Assembly: GCA_040285825.1 (NCBI GenBank)
Contig: JAUPSS010000001.1
Span: 1,302,001 to 1,366,000 of the forward strand
DNA: 64,000 bases
Direction: 5' to 3'
From: Eukaryota sp. TZLM1-RC
Lineage: Eukaryota; Metamonada: BaSk clade
Shown here: positions 52,754 through 64,000 of the stretch, piece after piece
Position numbering within the stretch: the first letter of the stretch is position 1
How the letters are laid out: each line of letters opens with the position of its first letter
Notes under the pieces: generated by a model
Database searches by the model: none
Told to the model about the DNA's origin: nothing
The model's input: only the letters and a program-made list of their open reading frames with translations
Made by a program: the position numbers and the translations under genes

Positions 52754-53124
52754 TGTTGCCCTAAGTCGTGAAGTTAAAATAAAGTTGATTTATTTTCTGT
52801 TCACATTACATATGCTGTAGGGCGTCAACACTGTTTCATCCCGTTTGCAAACTAAATCAGCCTAAATAATATGAGACCAATCTATAAACAAATAACCAAA
52901 TATCTATAATAAACAAACTATAATAAGAATAAGCTACGCTTCCTAAATCTATCATTACGTCTAGGCCGTCTTGTTATTCTTACTAAATATCTTTTAAGCT
53001 TCCTAATGTTTAACCTAGTGGGGTGGCTCCTCTGTTGTCTCACCACCAACTTATTGAACAGTACAAATACTACCGGAATCAGAGCTTTATTCTGAAAGAA
53101 TTGTCTTTATAACGTATTTTTCAG
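52754..53124 (-). mobile_element. C3 element 3' end: LTR and decayed Pol C-terminus
   Basis: A 77-bp LTR at 52754-52830 (minus sense TGTTGACGCCCTACAG...TTAGGGCAACA), preceded in element sense by a purine tract and by a chromodomain-like stretch (KYVIKTILSE, SDSGSICTVQ, GGETTEEPPH) with several stops. Clearly older than the adjacent C1 copy. Confidence 0.7.
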
Positions 53125-53273
53125 TGTCATCTGCTAGAGGAGTAACTCCATTAGCTCAAGCTCCACAGCAAGCAGGACGTTCGGTTGGAAAATTTAGAGG
53201 AAGTCCTCAACACAGATACATTCACGAGAAACACATACAAGAGGGTCCTCAAATACTATACATTTTGTAGCAA
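53125..53273 (+). mobile_element. C-type Gag fragment in opposite orientation
   Basis: Plus-strand reading GVTPLAQAP...GSPQHRYIHEKHIQEG then, one phase over, YYTFCSN matches the segment just before and at the start of the C1 zinc knuckle (GATPSGPG...GTPQNKYVPERHEREG, CTFCN). Only about 150 bp. It faces away from the C3 piece beside it, indicating an inversion or two separate remnants. Confidence 0.55.
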
Positions 53274-54090
53274 TGTTGCCTTAGGTTGCAAAAGTGGTTG
53301 AGATAAAGATAATTTATTTTCTATTCATATTATAAAAGCCTTAGGGCGCCAACACTGCTTCTTCCCTTTTTCAGAGCTAATAGGCTTATATAAATATGAA
53401 TCTAAACTATAAACAAATAACTAAATAACTAAATAACTAAATAACTAAATAACTACAAATAACCTAATCTAAACTGAGAATTAGCATCACTTCCTAATTC
53501 TAGTACTGCGTCTAGGCCTCTTGCAAGGCGTAGAGTTATTGGAGGTACTCTTACGTTGACTAGAGGTACGTTTTCCAATTTTCTTGTTATTCCTGCTGAA
53601 CAACTTGTAAGCTTCTGAATGTTTAACTGAATGGAGAGGCTCTTCTGTTGTCTCACCGCCAAACCATTGAACAGTACAGAAACTACCTGAGTCAGAATTA
53701 TATTCTGAGAGGACTTTCTCTATAACATGTTTCTCAGCATCGCCTGCTGCGACTGCCTTTAGAAATCCGATATCCTGAGGATTATCTGCGTTATAGATTT
53801 TACAATATTTCTTGGCAGCTTTTAATTCGGTGCCAGTGATAAGATTCTTTAATAATAAAGTGGAGTTGGAAGGATGGTCTATTACTAAAAAGGGTCCGTT
53901 CCAAGATCCATGTAATTTATTATTCTGTTTGGTTTTACGTAGGACATAGTCACCAATATTAAATACTATAGAGCGCGAATTAGTATTGTCTACTGAAATC
54001 GGAGTATTTGATAATTGATGACGCTCTGCTTCTTCCCTTTTTTCTAGCAGACGAGTATTTTTCATTTTAATATCGTCTAATAAAGGTATA
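53274..54090 (-). mobile_element. second C1-family copy, 3' end, interrupted by element B
   Basis: LTR at 53274-53354 matches C1's 81 bp. Frame 54065-53487 (192 residues) is the Pol C-terminus: GDYVLRKTKQNNKLHGSWNGPF, chromodomain-like HVIEKVLSEYN...CTVQWFGGETTEEPLHS and a basic tail ending RRSTRIRK. It is intact here and shows where C1 at 40293-47352 gained an A. The copy stops at 54090 exactly where the B LTR starts; the remainder should lie beyond the window. Confidence 0.85.
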
Positions 54091-54245
54091 TGTTAGCCTT
54101 GGATAATATTTATAATAGTTTATTTATAGTTTATTAATGGTTATTGTATCATTGCGCCCATGCGCTTAAGTTTAGGGAAATCCTTATTTCCCTGTAATAA
54201 ATTACATTTAAGGTATACTCAATGTCTAACCCCCACAGATCATCA
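54091..54245 (+). repeat. 5' LTR of element B (155 bp)
   Basis: TGTTAGCCTTGG...CAGATCATCA. Its first bases resemble the A LTR (TGTTAGTCTTGAATAG). It contains the gag ATG at 54222 and a 7-bp-stem hairpin (GGGAAAT/ATTTCCC, about 54175-54192). TATA precedes it (54087-54090); the matching right-hand duplication is outside the window. Confidence 0.85.
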
Positions 54246-57200
54246 ATACGTATTGGATCACCTTTGGGTGGTTCCAATGACAACTCCGAGACTGTTAGGA
54301 CTGATCCTCCTACGTCTCACTCTTCGAGTTCTTCCTCCCGAACTCCTCAGTCGGGACCAGAACAACCCTTGTCAACTGGGCCCGAGGGAAGCAATGCTTC
54401 TCCTCCTCCTGTGTTAACTCCTCCCTCCGGAGATCCTGTTACACAACCCAATGTTACAAGTTCTTCCTCCCAAACTCCTCAGTTGGGAACAGAACAACCC
54501 TCTGGCGGCGAGAGAAGTGATACTTCCTCTCAACCCTCGGGTCAAGGTTCCACTCCATCTACGGATGACGTTCCTGTGGTTCCTATCAGTCTTCCTGTTC
54601 CTCCCTCTAATGTGGAAAACTTTGTACCTCTTTCTCCTCCCCCTGGTTCTGAAGGAGAGGTTGAAGATTCCCTTTTAGGTCCTGAACAGTTCAGTACTTT
54701 AGATGAATATCTGAAGTATGTCATCAACCAGACTGACCCTGACTCGGCTAGCAACAAGATATCTGAGCTGTTGAAGCTCAAGAGGGTAGAGCCTCCCTCT
54801 TCACCTATTGTTTGCGCTCCTGTTGCCCCTTCCACTTCTTCTACGGAAGCTCCTGGGGAAGGACAACAAGTTCTTTCTACTTCTTCTACGGAAGCTCCTG
54901 GGGAAGGACAACAAGCTCCTTCCATTCCTTCTAGAGAAGTACCTATGGAAAGCAGCCCTCCACAACAACCAGCTCCTCCTGCAGTCCCTGCTGGTAGCCC
55001 AAATCCTACTACTCCTTCTCAAGAAGTTCCTGTAGCAGGCCTTCCTGATACTTCTGCTCCTACTACGGTAGCTCCTACAGAAGTCCATTCAACTCCATCT
55101 GTTCCTCCTTCGGGAGTTTCTACTAGAGGAGTAATTCATGTCCCTGCAACCTCTGGCCAGACTCCTCAGCAAGGTCACGTTGTTTCTTCTATTCCTGCTG
55201 CTTGGCAGGTGCTTAGTGCTGCACAGCCTAACACTTATCAAGCCCCAAGCCAGCCCCAGGAATCAGATTCTCCTTTCATCTCTACCCAACAGAGAACTGA
55301 AGCTCAAAACTTAGTTCTCAATGCTGGTATTGAGTTAATGCTAGGAGATCCTGCATCGATTCCTCCCAATGAACTCATTGCTGCTTTACCCCCATTTTGG
55401 GGGTCCAGAAGTGGTTAATGATCACGGCTTTAGGATCCGCAGAAGAATAGGTCCCTACTTCCCAACGGAAGAAGTAGACAATCTTACGGTTCGTTGTGAC
55501 CCTCCTCCAATTTATCCTCAACGGGATACTGTTGGAGGGTTCAGAACTCCTCGTGAAGGTGTACAGAGGATCTTCGCTGGTGATGAGCTGAATCTCTTCC
55601 TCAACCGATGTAACCCATGTCCTTTCCCCAGGTTTAGCCCTGGATACAATGCCTCTCTTGATATTTATATCAATAGAGACTTCAGGACTGGATGGTGGTA
55701 CACTTACACTACGAACTACCAAAGATTGTACCTTCAAGACCGCAGACCAGACCATTGCGCGTCATATTTTGGTCCAGAACATAGAAGGAATAGGCCACTA
55801 AGGGACGCCCTGATGAATGTACAGGAGAACATTGGTGTCACCAATTCTAGTTCTCTTCTGTGGGTCAATGTTGATGGTAATGTGCAAAGTTACTATCCGA
55901 GCGATCATGACCCAGTAGAATTGAGAACTTCTGAGCCTGACCCAGTTGAGACAGACACAGTTTTCTCATCTTTGAGCATTGAGCCTCAAGATGACCAACA
56001 ACAAGATGAGCCAATGGCGACTACTGACACTGTTGAGTCAGTGCAACAATCTGTAGTTGTCCAATCTCAGGATCCATCAACTCCTTCCCAGGTTCCTCAG
56101 GACCCTAGGCTCCTAGGAGTAACTCCTTCTAACACTCCCATAGCTCCCCAGTATTCCAACACCCTACTGATGGAAGCTATGGCGAGTTCACAAGATAGAG
56201 ATAGAGATAGACAAAGAGGTGGTCGTCCTAGAAAACCCACCCTGGAAGCCAACGATATCTCTGACCCAGTAAGGATCTTGAAATTCATCGACAGATTTAT
56301 TCTGTATGCTAGGACTGAGAGGACCATTGAAGAGAGAGACATCAATGAATCTGATCCTACTCAAGTCAGACTAGCAAGAGAAGTGTCTGAATTAAGAAGG
56401 CAACTTGAGGAACGTTCTCGTCCTCCTGCCACTCCTCAATCCATAAGCAGAGAAAACCGGAACCTCCCTCTCGATCAGAGATATGGTAACCCCCTCCACG
56501 AGTGGGACCGATTCAGAGCTGCTGCTCAAGTCGACCCTCGCAGGATCGCCTCCTGTGTTACTCCAGAATGCTTGGCCGCTCTGAGAGCTCAAGGCAGGTT
56601 TTCGTCCATGTCTGATAGTATCTCAGCTATCGACAACATCAATGAGGAGCAAATATGGGAATCGATTTTACACCTCAGCCAGTATAGTACATTAGAAACG
56701 GCGAGGAATCAGTTATATAGAGTCCAGATGAATTGGAATATTCAGGACTTTAGGAATCGCTGGGGCGACTTCACAGTGAGGCTAATGAGAACGGTTTCAC
56801 GAAGTACTGCCATTTCTGACGTCAGGGCAAGCGACCGTGCCTTGTATGGTCAACACTTTCTACAGCGTATTCAAAACTGGGAAATTGCAACCCATATGAT
56901 CGATTCTGTTGGTATTCAGGCCATCAGTGACAACCTGAGAACAGTATGGTCCACACCCAATGTTTGGCAACACCATACTTTACAACAATTTGTCGACATC
57001 CTTGCTGCTGAATACATGAGTTGGTGTTCAGCAAGATCCTATGACGAGCAAAGGGCCAACATCAGTGACAGCTATCAACAACATATGGGTCACTACGTTA
57101 GAGCAAACCCAAAGGACAAGAAAAGAATAGGCAAATTTAAGCCTGCGGGTTCCAGCGTCGCCCCTGCTCAACTTACCAAAAGGAGCAAGTCGCAAATTAA

Positions 57201-60200
57201 GAAAGAAAGAGATAAAGCTGGTCTCTGTAGATTCTGTGGTCTTCCAGGCCACTCCATTAACGAATGTCCCGACCCTGATTGCCAGCGATCCAAGCAATGG
57301 CGAGAAGCCAACCCAGATGCCGTTCGAGCATATTTGGCTAGGGGTAGTAGTAATAGTAGTAGTAGAGGCAGAGGTAGACGTAGAGGAAGAGGCAAGGGCC
57401 CTTCTAGTAGTAATAAACGTTCCCATAAATATTCTATGTTTACTATAGAGCAAGATAGCTCTCCAACAGGTAATACATCAAAGCAACGTTCAAACAAATG
57501 TTCCTTGTTTACTATAGAGCAAGACAGCTCTCCAGCACGTAAAACACCAAACATAAAACAAACCTCAGTCTCCAACCAGTGGATTAAGTGCTTAACTAAT
57601 CCTTTGACTACCCAGAATTTTAAAACAGCTACAACGATAGAAACACCAAATAAACCCTGTTTCATTCATGAGTTCGACTCGAACCCAGACTCAGAGTCCC
57701 ACAGTGATATCTTCATGGTTCGCACCTCAGATGTCGCACGCAAAAATTTAAAATTGAAATTTTCAATAAATAACTGCGAAATAGAAGGGATCATCGACTC
57801 TGGAGCTTCGATATCAGTCATCACTGTTGATCTAGCAGAGAGATGCAACATGGTAAAGACTAACCATAATATTTATAATAGTTTATTTATAGTTTATTAA
57901 TGGTTATTGTATCATTGCGCCCATGCGCTTAAGTTTAGGGAAATCCTTATTTCCCTGTAATAAATTACATTTAAGGTATACTCAATGTCTAACCCCCACA
58001 GATCATCAATACGTATTGGATCACCTTTGGGTGGTTCCAATGACAACTCCGAGACTGTTAGGACTGATCCTCCTACGTCTCACTCTTCGAGTTCTTCCTC
58101 CCGAACTCCTCAGTCGGGACCAGAACAACCCTTGTCAACTGGGCCCGAGGGAAGCAATGCTTCTCCTCCTCCTGTGTTAACTCCTCCCTCCGGAGATCCT
58201 GTTACACAACCCAATGTTACAAGTTCTTCCTCCCAAACTCCTCAGTTGGGAACAGAACAACCCTCTGGCGGCGAGAGAAGTGATACTTCCTCTCAACCCT
58301 CGGGTCAAGGTTCCACTCCATCTACGGATGACGTTCCTGTGGTTCCTATCAGTCTTCCTGTTCCTCCCTCTAATGTGGAAAACTTTGTACCTCTTTCTCC
58401 TCCCCTGGTTCTGAAGGAGAGGTTGAAGATTCCCTTTTAGGTCCTGAACAGTTCAGTACTTTAGATGAATATCTGAAGTATGTCATCAACCAGACTGACC
58501 CTGACTCGGCTAGCAACAAGATATCTGAGCTGTTGAAGCTCAAGAGGGTAGAGCCTCCCTCTTCACCTATTGTTTGCGCTCCTGTTGCCCCTTCCACTTC
58601 TTCTACGGAAGCTCCTGGGGAAGGACAACAAGTTCTTTCTACTTCTTCTACGGAAGCTCCTGGGGAAGGACAACAAGCTCCTTCCATTCCTTCTAGAGAA
58701 GTACCTATGGAAAGCAGCCCTCCACAACAACCAGCTCCTCCTGCAGTCCCTGCTGGTAGCCCAAATCCTACTACTCCTTCTCAAGAAGTTCCTGTAGCAG
58801 GCCTTCCTGATACTTCTGCTCCTACTACGGTAGCTCCTACAGAAGTCCATTCAACTCCATCTGTTCCTCCTTCGGGAGTTTCTACTAGAGGAGTAATTCA
58901 TGTCCCTGCAACCTCTGGCCAGACTCCTCAGCAAGGTCACGTTGTTTCTTCTATTCCTGCTGCTTGGCAGGTGCTTAGTGCTGCACAGCCTAACACTTAT
59001 CAAGCCCCAAGCCAGCCCCAGGAATCAGATTCTCCTTTCATCTCTACCCAACAGAGAACTGAAGCTCAAAACTTAGTTCTCAATGCTGGTATTGAGTTAA
59101 TGCTAGGAGATCCTGCATCGATTCCTCCCAATGAACTCATTGCTGCTTTACCCCCATTTTGGGGTCCAGAAGTGGTTAATGATCACGGCTTTAGGATCCG
59201 CAGAAGAATAGGTCCCTACTTCCCAACGGAAGAAGTAGACAATCTTACGGTTCGTTGTGACCCTCCTCCAATTTATCCTCAACGGGATACTGTTGGAGGG
59301 TTCAGAACTCCTCGTGAAGGTGTACAGAGGATCTTCGCTGGTGATGAGCTGAATCTCTTCCTCAACCGATGTAACCCATGTCCTTTCCCCAGGTTTAGCC
59401 CTGGATACAATGCCTCTCTTGATATTTATATCAATAGAGACTTCAGGACTGGATGGTGGTACACTTACACTACGAACTACCAAAGATTGTACCTTCAAGA
59501 CCGCAGACCAGACCATTGCGCGTCATATTTTGGTCCAGAACATAGAAGGAATAGGCCACTAAGGGACGCCCTGATGAATGTACAGGAGAACATTGGTGTC
59601 ACCAATTCTAGTTCTCTTCTGTGGGTCAATGTTGATGGTAATGTGCAAAGTTACTATCCGAGCGATCATGACCCAGTAGAATTGAGAACTTCTGAGCCTG
59701 ACCCAGTTGAGACAGACACAGTTTTCTCATCTTTGAGCATTGAGCCTCAAGATGACCAACAACAAGATGAGCCAATGGCGACTACTGACACTGTTGAGTC
59801 AGTGCAACAATCTGTAGTTGTCCAATCTCAGGATCCATCAACTCCTTCCCAGGTTCCTCAGGACCCTAGGCTCCTAGGAGTAACTCCTTCTAACACTCCC
59901 ATAGCTCCCCAGTATTCCAACACCCTACTGATGGAAGCTATGGCGAGTTCACAAGATAGAGATAGAGATAGACAAAGAGGTGGTCGTCCTAGAAAACCCA
60001 CCCTGGAAGCCAACGATATCTCTGACCCAGTAAGGATCTTGAAATTCATCGACAGATTTATTCTGTATGCTAGGACTGAGAGGACCATTGAAGAGAGAGA
60101 CATCAATGAATCTGATCCTACTCAAGTCAGACTAGCAAGAGAAGTGTCTGAATTAAGAAGGCAACTTGAGGAACGTTCTCGTCCTCCTGCCACTCCTCAA

Positions 60201-61629
60201 TCCATAAGCAGAGAAAACCGGAACCTCCCTCTCGATCAGAGATATGGTAACCCCCTCCACGAGTGGGACCGATTCAGAGCTGCTGCTCAAGTCGACCCTC
60301 GCAGGATCGCCTCCTGTGTTACTCCAGAATGCTTGGCCGCTCTGAGAGCTCAAGGCAGGTTTTCGTCCATGTCTGATAGTATCTCAGCTATCGACAACAT
60401 CAATGAGGAGCAAATATGGGAATCGATTTTTACACCTCAGCCAGTATAGTACATTAGAAACGGCGAGGAATCAGTTATATAGAGTCCAGATGAATTGGAA
60501 TATTCAGGACTTTAGGAATCGCTGGGGCGACTTCACAGTGAGGCTAATGAGAACGGTTTCACGAAGTACTGCCATTTCTGACGTCAGGGCAAGCGACCGT
60601 GCCTTGTATGGTCAACACTTTCTACAGCGTATTCAAAACTGGGAAATTGCAACCCATATGATCGATTCTGTTGGTATTCAGGCCATCAGTGACAACCTGA
60701 GAACAGTATGGTCCACACCCAATGTTTGGCAACACCATACTTTACAACAATTTGTCGACATCCTTGCTGCTGAATACATGAGTTGGTGTTCAGCAAGATC
60801 CTATGACGAGCAAAGGGCCAACATCAGTGACAGCTATCAACAACATATGGGTCACTACGTTAGAGCAAACCCAAAGGACAAGAAAAGAATAGGCAAATTT
60901 AAGCCTGCGGGTTCCAGCGTCGCCCCTGCTCAACTTACCAAAAGGAGCAAGTCGCAAATTAAGAAAGAAAGAGATAAAGCTGGTCTCTGTAGATTCTGTG
61001 GTCTTCCAGGCCACTCCATTAACGAATGTCCCGACCCTGATTGCCAGCGATCCAAGCAATGGCGAGAAGCCAACCCAGATGCCGTTCGAGCATATTTGGC
61101 TAGGGGTAGTAGTAATAGTAGTAGTAGAGGCAGAGGTAGACGTAGAGGAAGAGGCAAGGGCCCTTCTAGTAGTAATAAACGTTCCCATAAATATTCTATG
61201 TTTACTATAGAGCAAGATAGCTCTCCAACAGGTAATACATCAAAGCAACGTTCAAACAAATGTTCCTTGTTTACTATAGAGCAAGACAGCTCTCCAGCAC
61301 GTAAAACACCAAACATAAAACAAACCTCAGTCTCCAACCAGTGGATTAAGTGCTTAACTAATCCTTTGACTACCCAGAATTTTAAAACAGCTACAACGAT
61401 AGAAACACCAAATAAACCCTGTTTCATTCATGAGTTCGACTCGAACCCAGACTCAGAGTCCCACAGTGATATCTTCATGGTTCGCACCTCAGATGTCGCA
61501 CGCAAAAATTTAAAATTGAAATTTTCAATAAATAACTGCGAAATAGAAGGGATCATCGACTCTGGAGCTTCGATATCAGTCATCACTGTTGATCTAGCAG
61601 AGAGATGCAACATGGTAAAGACTAACCAT
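54105..61629 (+). repeat. 3763-bp direct tandem duplication inside element B
   Basis: 54105-57867 and 57868-61629 are the same sequence. At the junction ACTAACCAT is followed by AATATTTATAATAG (LTR position 15) instead of the normal TGCATAAAC, so the second unit lacks the first 14 bp of the LTR. I saw differences only at three homopolymers: G5 versus G4 near 55400, C5 versus C4 near 58405, and T5 versus T4 near 60428. It may be a real tandem duplication or an assembly duplication. Confidence 0.85.
54222..57867 (+). CDS. gag: Gag and start of protease, element B, first unit
   Basis: ATG 54222 lies inside the LTR. The N-terminal ~300 residues are Pro/Ser/Thr-rich with short near-repeats (STEAPGEGQQ). 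The extra G near 55400 ends the first frame at 55418; sense continues in 55369-57900 (GPEVVNDHGFRIRRRIGPYF, GYNASLDIYINRDFRTGWWY). Zinc knuckle CRFCGLPGHSINEC (about 57226-57267), Arg/Gly/Ser-rich tail, two near-identical blocks around FTIEQDSSP (near 57440 and 57510), then IIDSGASISVI (protease Asp near 57797). The unit ends after CNMVKTNH, where the duplicated LTR begins, so no RT or integrase belongs to this unit. Confidence 0.85.
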
Positions 61630-64000
61630 TGCATAAACTTTAAGTCTGCAAACAACATCATGTCGAAGTCTTTAGGATCAGCAGAAGGCACACTGAGCTT
61701 CAGACTCGGTAGTGTAACCCAATTAGTTCATGTGAAACATAGCTTGGCCATCATTCCTGGCAACAATATGTTACTAATTGGTAGAGACCTGCTGCATCAC
61801 CTAGGCTTATTGAACGATGAAGGCCTCTTCATCAAGATGGATGAGGAACATCGTACATTACTTCTGCCTGAGGCTGAATTCGACCATCGAATCTCCCAAG
61901 TCTCAGATGTCGTCAACGTCCCCAGACGTTGGTTGGAGCACATACAGTCTTCTGGTTGTACTATTAACCTCGACTGTGACAACGACAAGAAGACCTTACT
62001 TCTAACCTTGAAAGAGTTCGAAGAGACATTCACCCTTAAGCCGCATGCTGATGGGATTGACTGTCCTCCAATGGAGATCAACTTTCACGATGAAAGTATT
62101 CGAGTCAGACGACCCCCTCGTAGGTTAAACCCCGAGAAACAGAAAGTCGCCGAACAGATCTTCGATGAACTCGTCGAGTCTGGATTTGCTGTACCATCGA
62201 ACCATGAGTTCAGCTCTCCAGTATGTCTTGTGGTATACCCTGATCATCGTAAGCCTCGTCTTACTGGTGATTACAGCGGCAAGGACGGAGTCAACGCCAA
62301 CACTATTCCCGTTGAACCTAATCTCCCCAGAATATCCGATGTGCTAGTCTTCCTTTCAGAAGCCAATTTCATCGGTACCCTTGACCTCCCAAAGCCTTTT
62401 GGCAACTAAAAATTGCAGAAAAGGACTGGGAGAAGACTGCCTTAAGCATCCCTGGCAAAAAGCATCATGTTTAAACGTGCTGCTTTCGGCCTCAAGAACG
62501 TTCCTGCAGTTTTCCAGAACGTTATGGCAGACATCTTCTCCGGAGACGGTGTATTCATCTATATAGATGACATCATTATAGTAGGTAGAACTTTCAACGA
62601 GTTCCTCGGACGTCTAAGACGTGTCCTCGAGAAGGCTCGAACCCGTAGAGTTAGCCTTGGACTGCCCAAGTGCCATTTTGTGTCCTCTAGACACCCAATA
62701 AAGATCCTTGGTAGCAGATTCCAACACAAAACCAGGACCATTGATCCTACACGCACAGAGTCTTTACTGAATCTTCCCAGACCTAAGACTGTGAAAGACG
62801 CCCGTAGCCTTATCGGCTCAGTCAACTTCATTAGGGAATGGCTTCCCAGGTAACCAAGCATGTTGCCCCGATCATCAAACTAACACACGGCAAACCACGT
62901 CGCCTGCAGTGGAAAGACACTCACGACCACCATTTAGCCGAAATCAAACGCCTGATCGCGGAGCATATGCCTCTAAACTTACCTCCGGTGGATAACCAAG
63001 TACTAATTAGTTGCGATGCCTCTGATATAGCAGTTGGCGGCGTGATTTGGGAACAATTAGAACCCACTAAGGACCCTGGTACTTCCTTACTCAATAGGAA
63101 ATGTAGACCAATCAGCTTCTTCAGCAGATTGTTGACTAACTCCCAGCAGAACTGGCCCACGGTACAGAAAGAGCTTTACGCTATCCTTCTCATGCTTACC
63201 GAAAGTGGCTTCGAGAACTACCTCAAAGGAAGGCGCCTGATCATTTTCACAGATCACCAAAACCTTACTTACATGCTCACCGCTCCGAACAAAAACAGAA
63301 TAGTCAGAAGGTGGCTTCCCATCTTTTCTGAGTTCCTATTCGACATAGTTCATACAAAAGGGGAAGAGAACCATTGGGCAGACATGCTATCTAGGATAGT
63401 ACCGCCCCAAGACAATCATACCATCAACCATCTGGTACATTCTAATGACCAAGAGTTTCACCCTATCTACTACACAAATAGGATTGACGAAACTGAGTCA
63501 GAGAGATGCTTCGTTGAAGATCTCCATACATTTGAGAAGGTGCTCATCCTTCAAGACAGATGCTCCAATGACCTTCCACTCTTCGAGCCATGGCTCTGCA
63601 AGATCAGGTCCGAACAAAAGCGAGCCCTCGCTAACCAGGACACCTCATTTAACAACTGTACTTTGGATAGTCGTCTAGATCTTTATCTGACTCCAGAGCA
63701 CAAGATCGTGATTCCTCAATCACTGGTTAAGGATACGCTTAACCTTCTACATGGACTCCCGCAAGGTGGCCACCCCAGTAAGGCAGAAAGTCTCCTCAGA
63801 CTCAAGAACAGCGACTACTGGTGGCCTAACATGCTTTCAGACATGACCAAGCACGTCCAAGAATGCCCCTCCTGTCAGAAGACAGCAGCAGTCCCCAAAC
63901 TGCATGTCCCTACAACTGGTTCCTTGTGGGCTGACAGACCATTCGCAAGAGTTAACGTCGACGTCATTGGTCCTCTTCCTGAAGATCAAGACGGCCACAG
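57868..64000 (+). mobile_element. element B, second unit, running off the window
   Basis: Begins with the LTR lacking 14 bp, repeats Gag, then continues through protease, RT, RNase H and the start of integrase. The 3' end, 3' LTR and flank are outside. The element is inserted in a C1-family copy. Confidence 0.85.
57985..64000 (+). CDS. gag-pol: Gag-Pol of element B, partial, with small shifts
   Basis: Starts at ATG 57985. Breaks are single-base and in homopolymers: near 58405, 60428, 62387 (C3 for C4), 62457 (A5 for A4) and 62846 (C3 for C4). Domains in order: Gag as in the first unit; zinc knuckle about 60988-61029; protease IIDSGASISVI about 61552; RT with YIDDIII near 62560-62580; RNase H ISCDASDIAVGGV about 63010; TDHQNLTYM about 63252; HHCC finger HGLPQGGHPSK...CPSCQKT about 63750-63885; integrase start NVDVIGPLPED near the edge. 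After 62846 the phase stays open to the end of the window. It is closely related to element A. Confidence 0.85.

Noticed and set aside
54542-55088. Minus-strand and alternate-frame Ser/Arg/Leu-rich frames in Gag of A and B
   Set aside because: Shadows of the Pro/Ser-rich Gag coding sequence; they repeat identically in both B units only because the DNA is duplicated.
57868-58022. An independent insertion of a second B element at 57868
   Set aside because: The LTR lacks its first 14 bp and no target duplication is present; a tandem duplication explains the junction better.
1-64000. tRNA, rRNA or CRISPR array
   Set aside because: I found no clear tRNA arms, rRNA blocks or regularly spaced repeats by eye; a covariance-model scan would be needed to exclude small RNAs.

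Overview
This is eukaryotic nuclear DNA, probably from a free-living protist. The host sequence is AT-rich, the intact cellular genes have long uninterrupted frames, and one secreted protein carries long poly-asparagine tracts. There are no operons or bacterial ribosome binding sites. Most of the window is retrotransposons in several states of decay: three chromovirus-like Ty3/gypsy LTR families (called A, B and C here) and three non-LTR (LINE-like) families (LINE1-3). I cannot name the species. The standard genetic code fits: where an in-frame stop can be aligned to a sister copy, the sister has an ordinary codon.

Layout. 0.5-3.8 kb: an unrecognised minus-strand frame with one internal TGA, then a broken RCC1-repeat gene. 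3.9-4.7 kb: a ~370-bp tandem repeat holding a solo LTR with its target duplication. 4.9-8.6 kb: two LINE1 copies. 9.05-10.6 kb: an intact gene for a secreted Asn-rich protein, with a striking inverted repeat just upstream. 11 kb: a LINE2 tail. 12.75-31.2 kb: one giant broken gene (signal peptide, extracellular RCC1 repeats, duplicated beta-helix units, IPT-like domains, Cys-rich modules, about seven membrane helices), split at a 4-bp target site by the intact element A (19071-26471). 31.4-34.7 kb: LINE1 and LINE3 remnants. 34.96-35.91 kb: an intact 2-dehydropantoate 2-reductase gene. 35.98-48.1 kb: one LINE2 copy broken by two C-type LTR elements. 48.7-50.8 kb: a decayed M16 metallopeptidase gene. 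51.1-51.6 kb: LINE remnants. 52.07-52.48 kb: an intact YccF-like membrane protein gene. 52.75 kb to the end: nested C-type remnants into which a B element has inserted; the first 3.76 kb of B is present twice in tandem, and the second copy runs off the window.

Only three cellular genes look intact: the Asn-rich protein, the ketopantoate reductase and the YccF-like protein. LTRs are very short (150 bp in A, 155 in B, 81 in C). In A and B the gag-pol frame starts inside the 5' LTR, and in A it also ends inside the 3' LTR. Right after the 5' LTR, all three families have an 8-bp palindrome of the form ATAnnTAT followed by TGG.

Caution: many frame breaks are single-base changes in homopolymer runs, and the two near-identical B copies differ essentially only at such runs. 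Some 'pseudogenes' may therefore be assembly errors.
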